From contig OX419759.1 of the NCBI GenBank assembly GCA_948567375.1, positions 49,876,593 to 49,940,592 of the forward strand: a DNA stretch of 64,000 nucleotides, read 5' to 3'. The stretch is from Lunularia cruciata. Lineage: Eukaryota > Streptophyta > Marchantiopsida > Lunulariales > Lunulariaceae. Under the pieces are notes generated by a model, which made no database searches, was not told the origin of the DNA, and saw only the letters and a list, made by a program, of their open reading frames with translations. Of the stretch, positions 1 to 11,465 are shown one piece after another (position 1 is the first letter of the stretch; every line of letters starts with the position of its first letter). The position numbers and the translations under genes were made by a program.

Positions 1-2632
1 TGATTAATCCAACTAGTAGGAAGGAAAATTGCTTTTTAGCTACCTTTGTATGAAAGCCCTTGCAACCAAGATATTTATTAAAGAACAAAAAGGTAGTTTG
101 GAATGATAACACCAAGAGATTAACCTAAAATTATTATCTAAAATAGTTCTCTAGGACATCATGTTCAATTCAAGCTCTAAGTTAACCATCTTGATATGGT
201 ATCTTTGAAGTACCTTTAGCAAGAGAAGAGAGAAAAGTCTCCAAGATGGTGCATTAAGAGCACCACTCCAAGATACTAACATTGAAGTGATGGAATATAC
301 TTATATTATAAGTAGACTTATTTGTTCTTCCTAACTTACTTCCAAGTGCACCCATTGCACAGATTATTTTTTCAAGGAAGGAAGTCCTGAACTTATTGAA
401 TCATTCTCAATATTGTCGTTATAAGATATCTTTATGAGGATTTAGGAGAATGTATCACCCTTATGTATATGCAATCCTTGGAAACAAAATGCAAAGCCAT
501 CTTCTCAATATGGTCATTTCTATTGCTCAAGAAGAAGCTTAGAGAGTGATTTGAGAGATGTTTTATCCATGGTTTTAAGGCTAAATAAGAATGTTGAGTA
601 AAAGAGGAGTAAATTCCAATTCTTTGCGGTTGAACACTTACATCAATTTCTTAGTATATGTACTCAGGTAATGTACAGTATGTAAGGTTTGTTTGTCTTT
701 GGATCCCATAGGAGATGAAAACAAGGAGTCACCGTAGTCATGGATTGTACGTTAAAGCTATTTAAAAATTAGTGATAATAGTCATTGTTGATCTGCCATT
801 GCATATACTCAACAAGTGTGTTATGTAGCATGACATAAGCTAGTATCTTAAAAAATAGACCAAGATAAAATTGGAAATGTTTAAACTACTTTCTCAAATT
901 GTCCTTCATATGATGGCCTTGTCTATCATATGTTCTTAAGTTTGTCTTAATTACTAGCTAATAGATCAACACCACTTTCTTTATTGAGTAGTTTGAGAGG
1001 CCCTTCCATGCAAACTATAATGTACTTGCTAAGGAAGGCTCCATTCCACCACTAATATAGGTTCCAATACTTTGATGTGTCTTGCTTGGAAGAGATGTTA
1101 ACACTATAATCAACTCTTGTCTTGTCATTCCCTCTTGTCTTAAGCACAAATTTTCTTGGCTTGAGTCTTGACCTTAAGTTCTTTAAATCCTGTGTCACTA
1201 AGGTAAAGGTTCTTCTGATTCATCTTTGTCTACTTCTCCTTTCCCTTACCACAACTAATGTGGAAGAATAGCAAGCATATAGGTTTCGATACTTGCTAGC
1301 TTAGAGAAGGTATTATGGTGAGAATGGTTTTCTAACTCTAGTACCATCATGTACATATAGTGTTATATTATCAAAACACTTCTTGTTATTGAACAAGACA
1401 CAAATCTACTAGTTGTAAAGGTTTCAAGAACCTATGAAGGTTTTTGATAGCTTGGTTACAACTAGAGTATACTCTTATTGATAGTTGACACCTTGCAAAA
1501 GGTCTAAAGTTGCACTCCTTAAGAAGTAAGCTCCCCTTAGGAGATCAAACTAATAGGATTTGAATTTGGATGCAAACAATGCCATCTAAATTTCCTAGTA
1601 TTAACCTTGATGCTATATAAGGATTTATTGAAGTGATCTTCAATCATCATCTTCATTCCTCCATGGGGCTTTCTTGGATATCAATTGCTATGTCAAAACT
1701 GATTATCTATTTAACATAAAGAATGAAGTACTGAAATTTTTATGTGCTATATTCCCCTTTACTAGTGAGAAATATAGCCTCCACTCATTGTTCATACCAT
1801 CTAAAATTTGTGATGAAACAATATCAATTATATCTCAGAAAGTTTACTTAATTCTTGCTTCCCATAGCTAAAACCAAAACTTAAAGAAAGAAAAACAAAC
1901 ATCAATTCATATTTTAACACGACGCAAATTGATGCACCTAGATTGCCATTTCTTATGAATAATAGTAGATAGATTAAATCAAGTACCTAGTGGCCTAAAT
2001 AAGAAATGTATATTTTGAAAAAAAAATCTTTGATATTTAGATGCAATATTTGGATCTAGATGACTGAGTTAATTTATTATGCAAAATTGATTTTTTTATC
2101 AACTTGGTTTCCAACTTTGACCTCCAATTCTCTAGAATTTTTTGCTCCATGGATATTGAATGGCAAGAATTGCAAACATTTGGTTCTTTACAAACTATAC
2201 TAGAAGAGTCCATGTATTTCAAGTCTATATGAACTGAAATTCCAATTATTAAAAAGTTTTTAGCAATAACATTAGTTTTATTAGTATTAATATATGGATG
2301 ATTATTTAGACATTAAGACTGGGAAAGACTCATTAGCAGGAAGGGATCAAAGATATAAAAGAGTACACAATGTTAAGATTTCTTAAGAAATATCCTCATA
2401 ATACCAAATAACTTTATGCAAACATATATCTCTAGTGTAACATTGGATATTTATTGTATATGAATTAAGATTTAAATAATTAAATAAAAATAAATTCAAT
2501 ATCAATATTATAAGCCATAGATAACAATTCATTTTATGTATGCATTTGTAGGCTATTTTGCATCACATAGATAATGAGCATCAATTTATTGGTCAATGAT
2601 TGCAAGACAGATCTTACATAATTTTGATGTGT
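1..2632. other. AT-rich stretch with no recognisable gene
   Basis: I read all six frames and saw only short ORFs with no domain, codon-bias signal or motif I recognise. The base composition is strongly A+T rich, as expected of old decayed intergenic DNA. Nothing here resembles the retrotransposon families further right. It may hold remnants too decayed to identify by eye. Confidence 0.6.
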
Positions 2633-2673
2633 CTTCAACTCTATTGCATAACTAGTATGCAATAGAGTTGAAG
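2633..2673. repeat. Perfect inverted repeat, 18-bp arms, 5-nt loop
   Basis: The arm at 2633-2650 is the exact reverse complement of 2656-2673, with a 5-base loop (ACTAG). It would form a stable hairpin if transcribed or single-stranded. Outside the arms the pairing falls off quickly, so it is not an obvious miRNA precursor and may be the core of a foldback element or a simple palindrome. Confidence 0.9.
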
Positions 2674-2763
2674 ATGCTTGAGTTAGTAGGTATTTTCCAA
2701 AACAATTTATTAAATAATATGCAATAGAAGATGAAAATGCTTAAGTTAGTGGGTACTTTCCAA
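2657..2763. repeat. Two imperfect direct repeats of about 44 bp
   Basis: The segment 2657-2700 is repeated imperfectly at 2719-2763. Both copies start ATGCAATAG and end with a block like TTTCCAA. The first copy shares its left part with the right arm of the inverted repeat at 2633-2673. This looks like local duplication in non-coding DNA. Confidence 0.75.
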
Positions 2764-4438
2764 TCAAGTTTTAAGTAGACATACAAATATTCAAGAAATA
2801 AGTGTTAAACATATGGTTAGCTTTAATCTTTTTTTATTATTAAAAGACAAGCAATTTGAACTTTGAACTATAATTGTCAAATAAAATTATTTTTACTTTT
2901 GATAGTGGAAGTTACAAGCTTAGTTCTAACTAACCTACAACTCAATCAAATACACAAACTATTGTTCTAAACCTTTGTGGACCTTGTTTGTACTTTTCTT
3001 ATCCATGAACTTTATTCAAAGTAAGCTTTAAAATTTAAAAAATTTGTACTTAGGACCATCCTTTCTACCTCAAGGCACTATAAAGGTATTTCACTCTATT
3101 TGGTGGTACCAAAACTCATTGCAAGAAAATAATGTACTCCAAACTTCAAGCTTCTTGTCTATCACCTTGAACTTGAAGTATTGATTGAAATTGATGTCAG
3201 GAATATTTTGTACAAGTGGCATTGAAATTTTTAACCATAATTTAATACCTTAACTTCTATTAGTATTTTAAATTTTTATTTGGGATTATAGATTACAAAG
3301 ATAGTAAAATATCTCTCTTTTTGCAACACTACTGGTTTTATTGAACATTTGATCCATCTAATCATATGTATATTTAACTAATAAAAAACCTACTTGATAT
3401 TGAATAATATATCTAGGCAAAATAAATGATAAACATCCAAAAAATATTTAATTTTTGGATTCTTATGCAAGTTATAAATAAAAAGAGCTGGATAAAATAG
3501 ACCTTACTACCTCAAAATATTGACTAAAATATTCAAATTTTTATTGCTTTTGAAACTCCCAATAAATATTCTTGTTTGTAAGGTATAGTTGAAGATTAAA
3601 TGCATCAACTACATTCACTATATCTTGATAATTTTATCTATATTTTATGGAGATGATAGCAAGTACAAAAGTGCAATTATTGCTCAGTGCATACTAATTA
3701 TAACTTGTTCAAAATATTTATCATCATAAGTATAAAGTTTATTGTGGTATAGTACATCTATTATGTGGTACATCCAAACATTCAAGATGCATATTGTAAA
3801 AAAATGAAAAAATCAATATTCAATTGAAGCTAACTTAATAGTAAAATTACATAAATATTTGATATTAATAATACATAAAATTACATAAAATTCACTTATA
3901 CTATTATCCTTCTTATTACTAAGGATAGCATAATCTTTTTCTAAAGTTGGACAAAGTTAAGGCTTGTATGTACTACTCTTTTATTTTAAGTTTTTCAATA
4001 AGGTTTATACTTGGTAATGATTTTCCTACTATAATATTTCGTGTTTTAAAATTACTCATTTTTTGAATATTTGGTAGTGAAGATTCTTCTCATTAATGCA
4101 TTGCATACAATGCAAAAAAAAGTAAGTTTTTGAATAGTCTTTTTATTAAATATGAAAAATTACAAAAATATGGAAATTTATAATTTTTATTAAAAATTTC
4201 TTAAAGATAGAAAATTATTTTTATTTCACATTTGAAGATATATATTGACATTTTTTTATCATCAAATCTGACACATAGCCAAAAAACAAACAAAAATATT
4301 GATGCAAAAGCAACTTTTTCTTCTTCATAATAATATGACAAAAGACGTACATGTATTTCAACATTGTTCTCATTCTAGTAGTACCTTAATCAATATTAAT
4401 CCAAAGTTACTACACCAAGAGGTTTTGAGCTTGTGTCC
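2764..4438. other. AT-rich gene-free stretch
   Basis: Very A+T rich, with no ORF of note and no recognisable motif. I see nothing supportable in it. Confidence 0.6.
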
Positions 4439-4451
4439 TTGGTATTAGAGC
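4439..4451 (+). promoter_or_regulatory. Candidate primer-binding-site remnant (initiator Met tRNA type)
   Basis: TTGGTATTAGAGC differs by one base from TTGGTATCAGAGC, the usual plant LTR-retrotransposon site complementary to the 3' end of initiator tRNA-Met. No LTR ending in CA is recognisable immediately upstream and no gag-like frame follows, so it may be chance or the last trace of a decayed element. Confidence 0.25.
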
Positions 4452-5269
4452 CCGCTTAGATATCTGCCCAAATTGGTGTATCTTACATATGAATGTTGAG
4501 AATACTTTCCATACCATGTCACATGCATCTACTTTTATAGAGCTTGTGGAAGTATGGATCCTTAGTAAGTCTTATTTTCCTATATGGTCCTTTTATAGTT
4601 ATCATTTTCTTCTTTACTACCAGCACAACTTCTCAAAGTTCTCATGGCTTACTACAAACATGGCTTCTTTAGTTAACTACTAACATATAATAAGCAGATC
4701 TTTTAGGGGTGATCTCTATTTGCCATGGCTCAAATTTTAACTTCTTTGTTTACTATATCGTCCATGATAAGTTATGTCTTTCACTCTTAGCACACCATAC
4801 ACACATTCTGGGTCTTGAAAACCAAATGAGGTTAGCTTTTGACCACTTTACTACCAAGCTTTTTCTTGTAGCCTTGAAAATCAAGGTGTCAAAGTGTAAG
4901 GGATGATCACTTACAGGTATTCCTTTCACCTATATTGCATCTATTACATAGCTTAAATATTATTGAAGTGCCAATTGTAACAATTCAAAAAACAACAAAT
5001 TGAAGCATTTCAATAAGTAATAGTTTATTTCTATGAGGATAAAATTCAGAATTGATTAGATACAAAGAAAATTGTCACATTTGAGTCCTTTACTATTTAA
5101 TGTCTTGGGCAGAGACAACTCCAAGACAAGCACAATGATACCAAGAAGATGCACTATAGAAAATGACAAAGAAAATCACTTTCACTAAGGAATATAGTTC
5201 CAAGGGAAATCTAAGAAAGTGATGGTTCAAAACAAGGGTGATACTCTCCTCAAAGGTCTCTTGAAGACC
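4452..5269. other. Gene-free stretch
   Basis: Short ORFs only, none with a recognisable product. I see no promoter, RNA gene or repeat that I can support. Confidence 0.5.
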
Positions 5270-5545
5270 CTTCAAAAGATAGATGTTCGACCCTTTAGAA
5301 GATGGGAGTCATATCCTTCTAAAGATGAAGAAATACCCCTTCTAAAGGCAAGCATATTCCAAAGATCTTTGCTCCTTCTAGAGACTTCTCTACCCATCTT
5401 TCAAAGACCAATGTCCTACTTTTGGAAAGACAACATCTTCATCCAAAGACCAATATTTTACCCTTCAAAAGGCATTGTCATCACCCAAAGATCACTATTT
5501 TACCCCTCCAAAGGCATCATCTTCACTTGAAGACCAATGACATGC
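5270..5545. repeat. Array of degenerate 10-14 base motifs (CATCTTC / TTCAAAAG type)
   Basis: Short words such as CTTCAAAAG, CTTCTAAAG, CATCTTC and CCAAAGA recur many times in both orientations over about 275 bases. A similar cluster lies at about 8,160-8,345. Clusters like this are common inside LTR promoters; the chromovirus LTRs in this window have an analogous one. The two clusters could be the LTR remains of one old element, but I could not align them convincingly. Confidence 0.4.
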
Positions 5546-5899
5546 CGTTTCAAAGGCATTTTCTTCAAAAGACTACAACATTTTTATGACAATCTTTCCA
5601 TTCAATCTTCATACTTTTTTTACTTGAACCACTACAACATAGTGAAATTTGTCAAGGCACTGCATCTAGAATTGCAAAGAAAATAAGGATCAAACACACA
5701 AAGCAACTAATAATTCTTATTATGATTCTTTACCAAAGTATAAGTATGAATCAAAAAAATTTCATAGGAGATTAAGAAAAGTGACAAAGGTCTAAGAAGC
5801 TCTTTCACTTTATTCACTATTTTTATTTTGAACAAAGAAGCACTTTGAATGTTGTATTTAAATAGTTGTAGACACTTGGGAACTACAAATAGTAAATCT

Positions 5900-7900
5900 A
5901 ATGAATGACTATCACCCAAGAAAGGAAATCAAGAAGATCCTTAACTAATTGTCCTTTGAGGTCACTAATCTCATCCCAATACTCCTTAATGCATTACAAG
6001 TCTCACAACAATATGCGGTTGTTGCTTCCTCATGGCTGGCCTTTCTAAATGGTAACCAGGCCTCTCTTTGTAATCAATTGCCTTACTTGCACTTTGAATT
6101 CATAAGCCATCTACTCAAAAGTTGTCTTCTCAATTATTGTATTCTTCTCAAGGTTTAGCTTCTTGATGGGCCTTCAATTGCTTCTTCATGAAGTTTTTCA
6201 CCACTTTGGATTCTATCTTCTCACAAACGTATGTATTGTGACGGTTTGCCAATTCTCTTTTGAGCTTGGTCACCTTGATTGTCCTTTGGTGCTCACTCTT
6301 TGCTTACTCTAAATTGATATTATTTAAGATATCTATCTCTTCTTGCAATTCAATTGATTCAACACCCTTGTCCTTTTATTCTTCACAAAGATAAAGAATC
6401 TTGCTCTTGAAGGTCTCAACTTCTCTCTTATGATGTTCAAGCTAAACATGCATTTTGGCAACCATAAATGAATAATCAGACATGCTTGGCCAACTCTTTT
6501 CATACATTAGGTAATGAGTATCTAAGGTTATCATCAAGGGTAGCAAAATGTCATTCATGTACCACACTCCACTCATCTCTTTGATAACAAATTTTTCTTC
6601 TTCATTATTCAATCATTGACCCGCTCTTTTCGGTGATTGGGTTGGTTCTTGTGGATGCTCCATAGGACAATTTCTTGCAATGGCATCTTGGATTTAGTCT
6701 CCCAAACTAAGTACCCTTCTTTAGCTCCTTCTCCACACTGTCCATACCCTCCAAATGAGCCAAAGAAGTTACAAAGTCAAAATTTGTGGCTAAAGAAGCC
6801 AAAGAAGTTTCATTCAAGTGTAAGCATAATACTTGTGTCCAAGATTTCAACTTTATTAGGAGCTTCTCTCTCCCTACTCATGAGCTCTTCATCTTCTTCT
6901 CATTCCCATTCAACACCTTCATCTTTGTCTAAATTGGTCTCATATACTTCCAAAGGCTTCTCTTCTAAGGATTTTTTTGGGTTGTTCACTTTCTTTTGTA
7001 GATTCTTTGATGGCTTCAAATCCCTTCTATCTCTTCTGCATAAGATTCTTCATCAAAGGAGAGTTGGGCATGAATTTTAACTTCTTCTTCTTCTTCTTCT
7101 TCTTGAAAAGAGACATTAACCTTCTTATTAATTGATACTTCTCTTCTACCTCCTACATGAGCTTCATCTACTTCATCTCTTTTGGGTCTTCTTCAAGTAT
7201 GATGGGGCCACTTCATGGAAGGAGAACTCAAATTTCTCCTCCTCAATGAGTAGTTGTGGCCAATGTAGAAGTGAGCTACAAATAGCATTAGGTAATGGAA
7301 CCCTAGTCCTTAAAAGACATCATTCATCCTCTTAACATGTTTGTGGAAGATTTATCTCCAATAGATTAGACTCTCTAATTTTAGTGTTCAAAAGTGTTGT
7401 TTGAGAATTCATCAAATATGTGGACCATTGAGGCTTGAAGATCTTCATCAATGTACATGCTATCCCTCCTCTATCTCTCATCTTTTAATCCATCACATGC
7501 AATCATTGGAGGGATGTTTCTTATGCACAATGGCTATCTCTATTTCTTATGCATTTTCTTGTTAAGATTAAACTGAGATTCAAAACTGTACCCTCAAGTT
7601 ATTCCTTGATCATTTCTCAAGATTTTCCTCCAATGGAATGGTGTTCATGCCCTCACATTTTTTGTAGGTTACTCGATAGTCCATTCTTCATCCCTTGAAT
7701 CTCTAATCCCATTGCTCCCAAATTGTATTCCTAGTTCCACAAGAGAAAGCTCAAGTGTAGCTTTTGAAGAGTTGTATTTTGAGCTGCTATCTCCCATGGG
7801 TCCACCACAAGAGTCTTCAAGTTCAATGCATTCTTGGCTCTCTTTTGAATAACCCCCTTTGCTATTGTTACTAGCTTCTATTCACAACAAATTTTCCCTC
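5900..7900 (-). pseudogene. Decayed minus-strand acidic, Glu/Lys-rich coding-like stretch
   Basis: Read on the minus strand, this stretch gives long runs rich in Glu, Lys, Asp and Ser with heptad-like patterns, interrupted repeatedly. On the plus strand it appears as many CTT/TTC runs. The composition resembles the coiled-coil gag-like part of chromovirus Y (38.1-39.5 kb, minus strand), so I infer an old gag-type fossil. No zinc knuckle or catalytic motif can be seen and the family is unknown. Confidence 0.3.
7081..7104. repeat. (CTT)8 microsatellite
   Basis: Eight uninterrupted CTT units lie inside the acidic coding-like stretch; on the minus strand they would read as poly-Glu or poly-Lys codons. 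A simple repeat of this kind is prone to length variation. Confidence 0.9.
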
Positions 7901-8159
7901 AATTCCTACTCCTCCATGATCACTTCACTTATCAATGGTCTCTAAAAATGCATGAAGAACTATTAAATTACTTGCTCTTGCAAAGGTGTCAAGGTTTATA
8001 CCTCTTCCCACTTCTTAGCTATAACAATATTCAATTAATATAGCTTTTCACATGTGGAAGCCAACTTTTAGGTGCTCCTTTCATGACATTCAAAAGTTTT
8101 GTACAACCAATTCATCTTCCAAATAATCATCCCACTCATTTGAACATGAGGTATTTTGC

Positions 8160-8345
8160 CATCCAAAGAACGAATACCCAAACCCTTTCTTCTTTAGAAG
8201 ATGGCACCCTCTTCCAAAGATGAGATTACTCATCTTTAGAAGAAGTGCTTGCCCCATCTTCCAAAGAGAGTATAGCCTTACCTTTTGGAGACCTATGTCT
8301 TTGGAAGATGCAAATCTTCCAGATAACCATATCTTTAGAAGAACA
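8160..8345. repeat. Second array of CATCTTTAGAAG-type motifs
   Basis: Motifs such as CTTTAGAAGATG, CATCTTTAGAAG, CTTCCAAAGA and CTTTGGAAGATG recur in both orientations. They resemble the array at 5,270-5,545. This stretch is non-coding as far as I can see. Confidence 0.4.
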
Positions 8346-8890
8346 TAGATGCAAAGAATTCTTTCTTTTAAAGAAAGAATTCCCCACTTTGCAACAAAAA
8401 ACAAAGAAAAAAGTAACAGAAAATCAAAAAAATAAAAAAAAAATTTCTTTGATACCATACAAATAAGGTTCAAGGATTTTCTCATGCACTACTCAGATGT
8501 TGTATTTGGAGAGATTCTTCTTCATCTGAATAGTCTTCCTTTACTAGGAGATATGTAAGTGGCATTTAGAGGACTTACATACCTATTACATACAATTCTC
8601 ACTTTAAAGACCTTCTTATGACATTGAGAATGTCTAATAAAAAGATCATGGGAATCTTTGATGACATCATTGGACTGAGGACTCTTGGATGTATCACAAG
8701 GGACTTAGCATGTAGATAAACATCTTTGAAATTTCAAGTGGGGATGCAGATCTATTATTTATGGAGAAAATTGCACTTGTAGTATTTATGGATAATTTTT
8801 TCATTCTTGATAACTTCACTTTCTTCTTATTTTGTTGTTGTTGATATGTTTATGTTAGAGTAGTATATGATTAAGCTACAAGAGAGATCC
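8346..8890. other. Gene-free stretch before the first chromovirus copy
   Basis: No supportable gene. An A-rich run lies near 8,396-8,445. The right limit is set by where similarity to the chromovirus LTR family begins (ATAAAAGACCAAGGAGAG at about 8,893). Confidence 0.5.
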
Positions 8891-11039
8891 TATAAAAGAC
8901 CAAGGAGAGAAATATGAAAATGGAAGATCACATTGGAATTTTCAAATGAGAGAAACTCCAAATACCTAGCATGAGCTTTGGCTTTGGTATTTATAGGGAA
9001 GCTAAGTATAACAATCCCAAAAAGCTTCCAAGAAATTTCATAGAAGTCACTTTTCTTGGAGTGTAAGCTAAGCTAGTTGTCTACTTGGCATACAAGCTAA
9101 GCTAGTTGTTTACTTAGTGTATAAGTTATTCCATCTTTAGAAGGTTCTTAGAAGCTTCTCACCAAGAAGCTTCACAGATGTTTTTTGAACATTCTACCAA
9201 GAAACTTCCTAGATGCTTGTAGTTTCTATCCCCATTTTGCTATATTTAATTCATTATATTAACTCATTAGCATTTTCTGACTCAATATTATTAGATATTC
9301 TCTCATCGTTAGTTGGTGATATCCTTGTACATCCTTGACAACTTAGTATACAAGTTACTCCATCTTTAGGAGCTTCTTAGAAGCTTCTCACCAAGAAGCT
9401 TCATAGATGCTTCTAGACAATTCAACAAAGAAACTTCTAGGTGCTCTTAGAATCCCTAGATGTATGTAAGTTCTATCTCTAATATTTTTATATTTAAATT
9501 TATTATGCTAACTCAATAGCTTTTGCTAACTCAATATTCTTAAATATTCCCTCATTGCTAATTGGTGACATCATTATTTGCTATGCAGTTTTCAAACTCT
9601 TGTATGGCCATTTGAGCATTTTTGAGATGAGCAAGAGATTCTCATGTGGCATTATGAAACAAACATCCTTTCCACATGACCTTGTACTTGATTTATCATT
9701 GATGGCCATATGGGAGGCCTCTATGTATAAGGATATGGTTGTCTCTATAATCTTCATGATTATTGACAAGGATTGGAGGAGGAAGTGTTTGGACACAAAT
9801 AGGAAATGAAGATATAGAAACAAAAAATTTTAATTTTGTCATATGGAAGACAAGATGGATCTTTATATGACTAGAAATGCATGTTTGTAGGCAACATGAA
9901 AAATGATCTAAGTAACATCAAATGGACCAATCCAATTAGGAACAAGTTTATGAACTTGGGTGGAGAGAGAGAAAGAGAGGTAGGTTATTAGAGGAAAGAA
10001 TGACCTATCACCTACTTGAAAGGTGAGATCACAAGAATCCTATCAACATATTGCGTTTGCTAATTTAGGCATCAAGAAGATTAGACTTGGATTTGTGTAA
10101 GGATGTAGATAATACGTACAAGAAGGTAGAAGCAAGAAAAGAATCATGAATGAGTGGAAATTGTCCATAATTGAGAAAGAAGGGAGAGAATCCTATACTT
10201 GCTTGCTTACAATTATTATAAGCATATTTAGCAACCTCAAGACAAGTATCCGAATTAGCACGAGAACATAAACAAAAGCACATAACATAACTTACAAGGT
10301 GCAATTGGCTTATTTGGTTTTCTCATCAATTTGAGGATGATTAACATAAACAAGATAAACATAGTGTTGAGAAGCTTGAAGAGTGGTTGCCAGAATTTAC
10401 CAAAAAATCAAGGATCATGATTGAAGATGAGAACACTTGGCCATCCCATGGTGCTTGAAGACAATATCAAATTAAAATCTTGGCCAATGTTAGAGAATCC
10501 ATTGTATCCATGGTAGGTACTTAATGAATTGGCTTGTTGAGCTTATCAACAAACACTAATATTATTGTATGGCCTTGGTCTATCTTTGCCAAGAATGTGA
10601 TGAGATCTAAGCTCACATGTTCCCATTAGGTAGATGGAATCAGTAGGGGTTGAAGTAGTACAACTGGCTTCTTGTTGCTTGTCTTTTTGAATTGGAAGCT
10701 CTCATAAGATTGGACAGACCATTAGTGAAAGCTTGCCAATCCATTAAATCCCCAAAAATTTTGGTATCCTTAAGAGTAGAACAACTAGTAATAGCATTGA
10801 TTTTCTCCTCTTCCATTTTAATCTCCTCCGCTAAAACCTTATGGTCCAAGAAGGTAACTTATTTCTCCCAAAAGGTACACTTGTACTTCTTGCAATAGAA
10901 TTTTTGTTGCAATAATCATCTTAAGACTTCTTGTAAATGATTTTTATGTTCTTCCTCTATCTTATTGTAAATTAAAATTTCATTTAAAGTTTCATTTCAT
11001 TCAAGAACACTAACAAATATCTGTCCAATAGTCACTCTA
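8891..11039 (-). mobile_element. Chromovirus fossil A (Ty3/gypsy), truncated
   Basis: The left part (about 8,891-9,544) is a diverged copy of the LTR seen intact in element Y, including TATTTATAGG (a TATA box on the minus strand) and repeated AAGCTTC blocks. To the right, the minus strand resembles the chromodomain, integrase and reverse transcriptase parts of the same family in that order, much decayed. It stops at 11,039, where the LTR of copy B begins, which fits B having inserted into it. It is broken in many places and is among the oldest elements here. Confidence 0.7.
9117..9570 (-). repeat. Tandem duplication of part of the chromovirus LTR
   Basis: The segments of about 9,117-9,335 and 9,343-9,570 are similar along their length. 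Both run from a TATAAGTTATTCCATC-like start through GAAGCTTCTCACCAAGAAGC to a GTTGGTGATATCC-like end. Other copies of this LTR have the block once, so the duplication is particular to copy A. Confidence 0.65.
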
Positions 11040-11465
11040 TGTAAAAGACCAATCAAGGAAACAAGAGAATGGAAGATAAGAGTAGAAGATCACATTAGAA
11101 CTCTCAAGTGAGTGAAACTCCAAATACCTAGCCTAAGCTTGGGCTTTGGCATTTATAAACTACTTGGATATAAGGCTACAAAGAAGCTCTATGAGTGAAG
11201 GTTTTTTGTAGAAGTTTCTCTACTTAGAGTGCAAGCTAAGCTAATAGTTTACTTGGCATGCAAGCTAAAGTAGCCGTTACTTGACATACAAGCTAAGCTA
11301 GATGTCAACTTGGTATTCAAGTTACTCAATCCTTGGAAAATTTCTAAATGCTTCTCACCAAGACCTTCTTGGATGCTTCTAAGACATTCATAAAGTTGCC
11401 TAACTATATGCTAATTCTATGACCTATTAGCTATATTTAGCTTATGCTAACTCCATATTATCACA
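11040..11465 (-). repeat. LTR of chromovirus B
   Basis: It starts TGTAAAAGACC and ends ATCACA, matching the Y LTR with substantial divergence. A minus-strand TATA box (reverse complement of ATTTATAAAC) lies near 11,151-11,160. The AAGCTTC-type clusters are weaker than in Y. Confidence 0.75.

Noticed and set aside
6637-7080. 147-aa plus-strand ORF
   Set aside because: Ser/Leu-rich shadow of the acidic minus-strand stretch; no motif.
8444-8458. Minus-strand TATGGTATCAAAG resembling an initiator Met primer site
   Set aside because: No LTR is recognisable to its right and the motif array lies on the wrong side; probably chance in AT-rich DNA.
1-8890. Host gene or decayed copia polyprotein in the left end
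   Set aside because: I looked for RT, integrase and protease motifs and for exon-like frames in both strands and found none that hold up.
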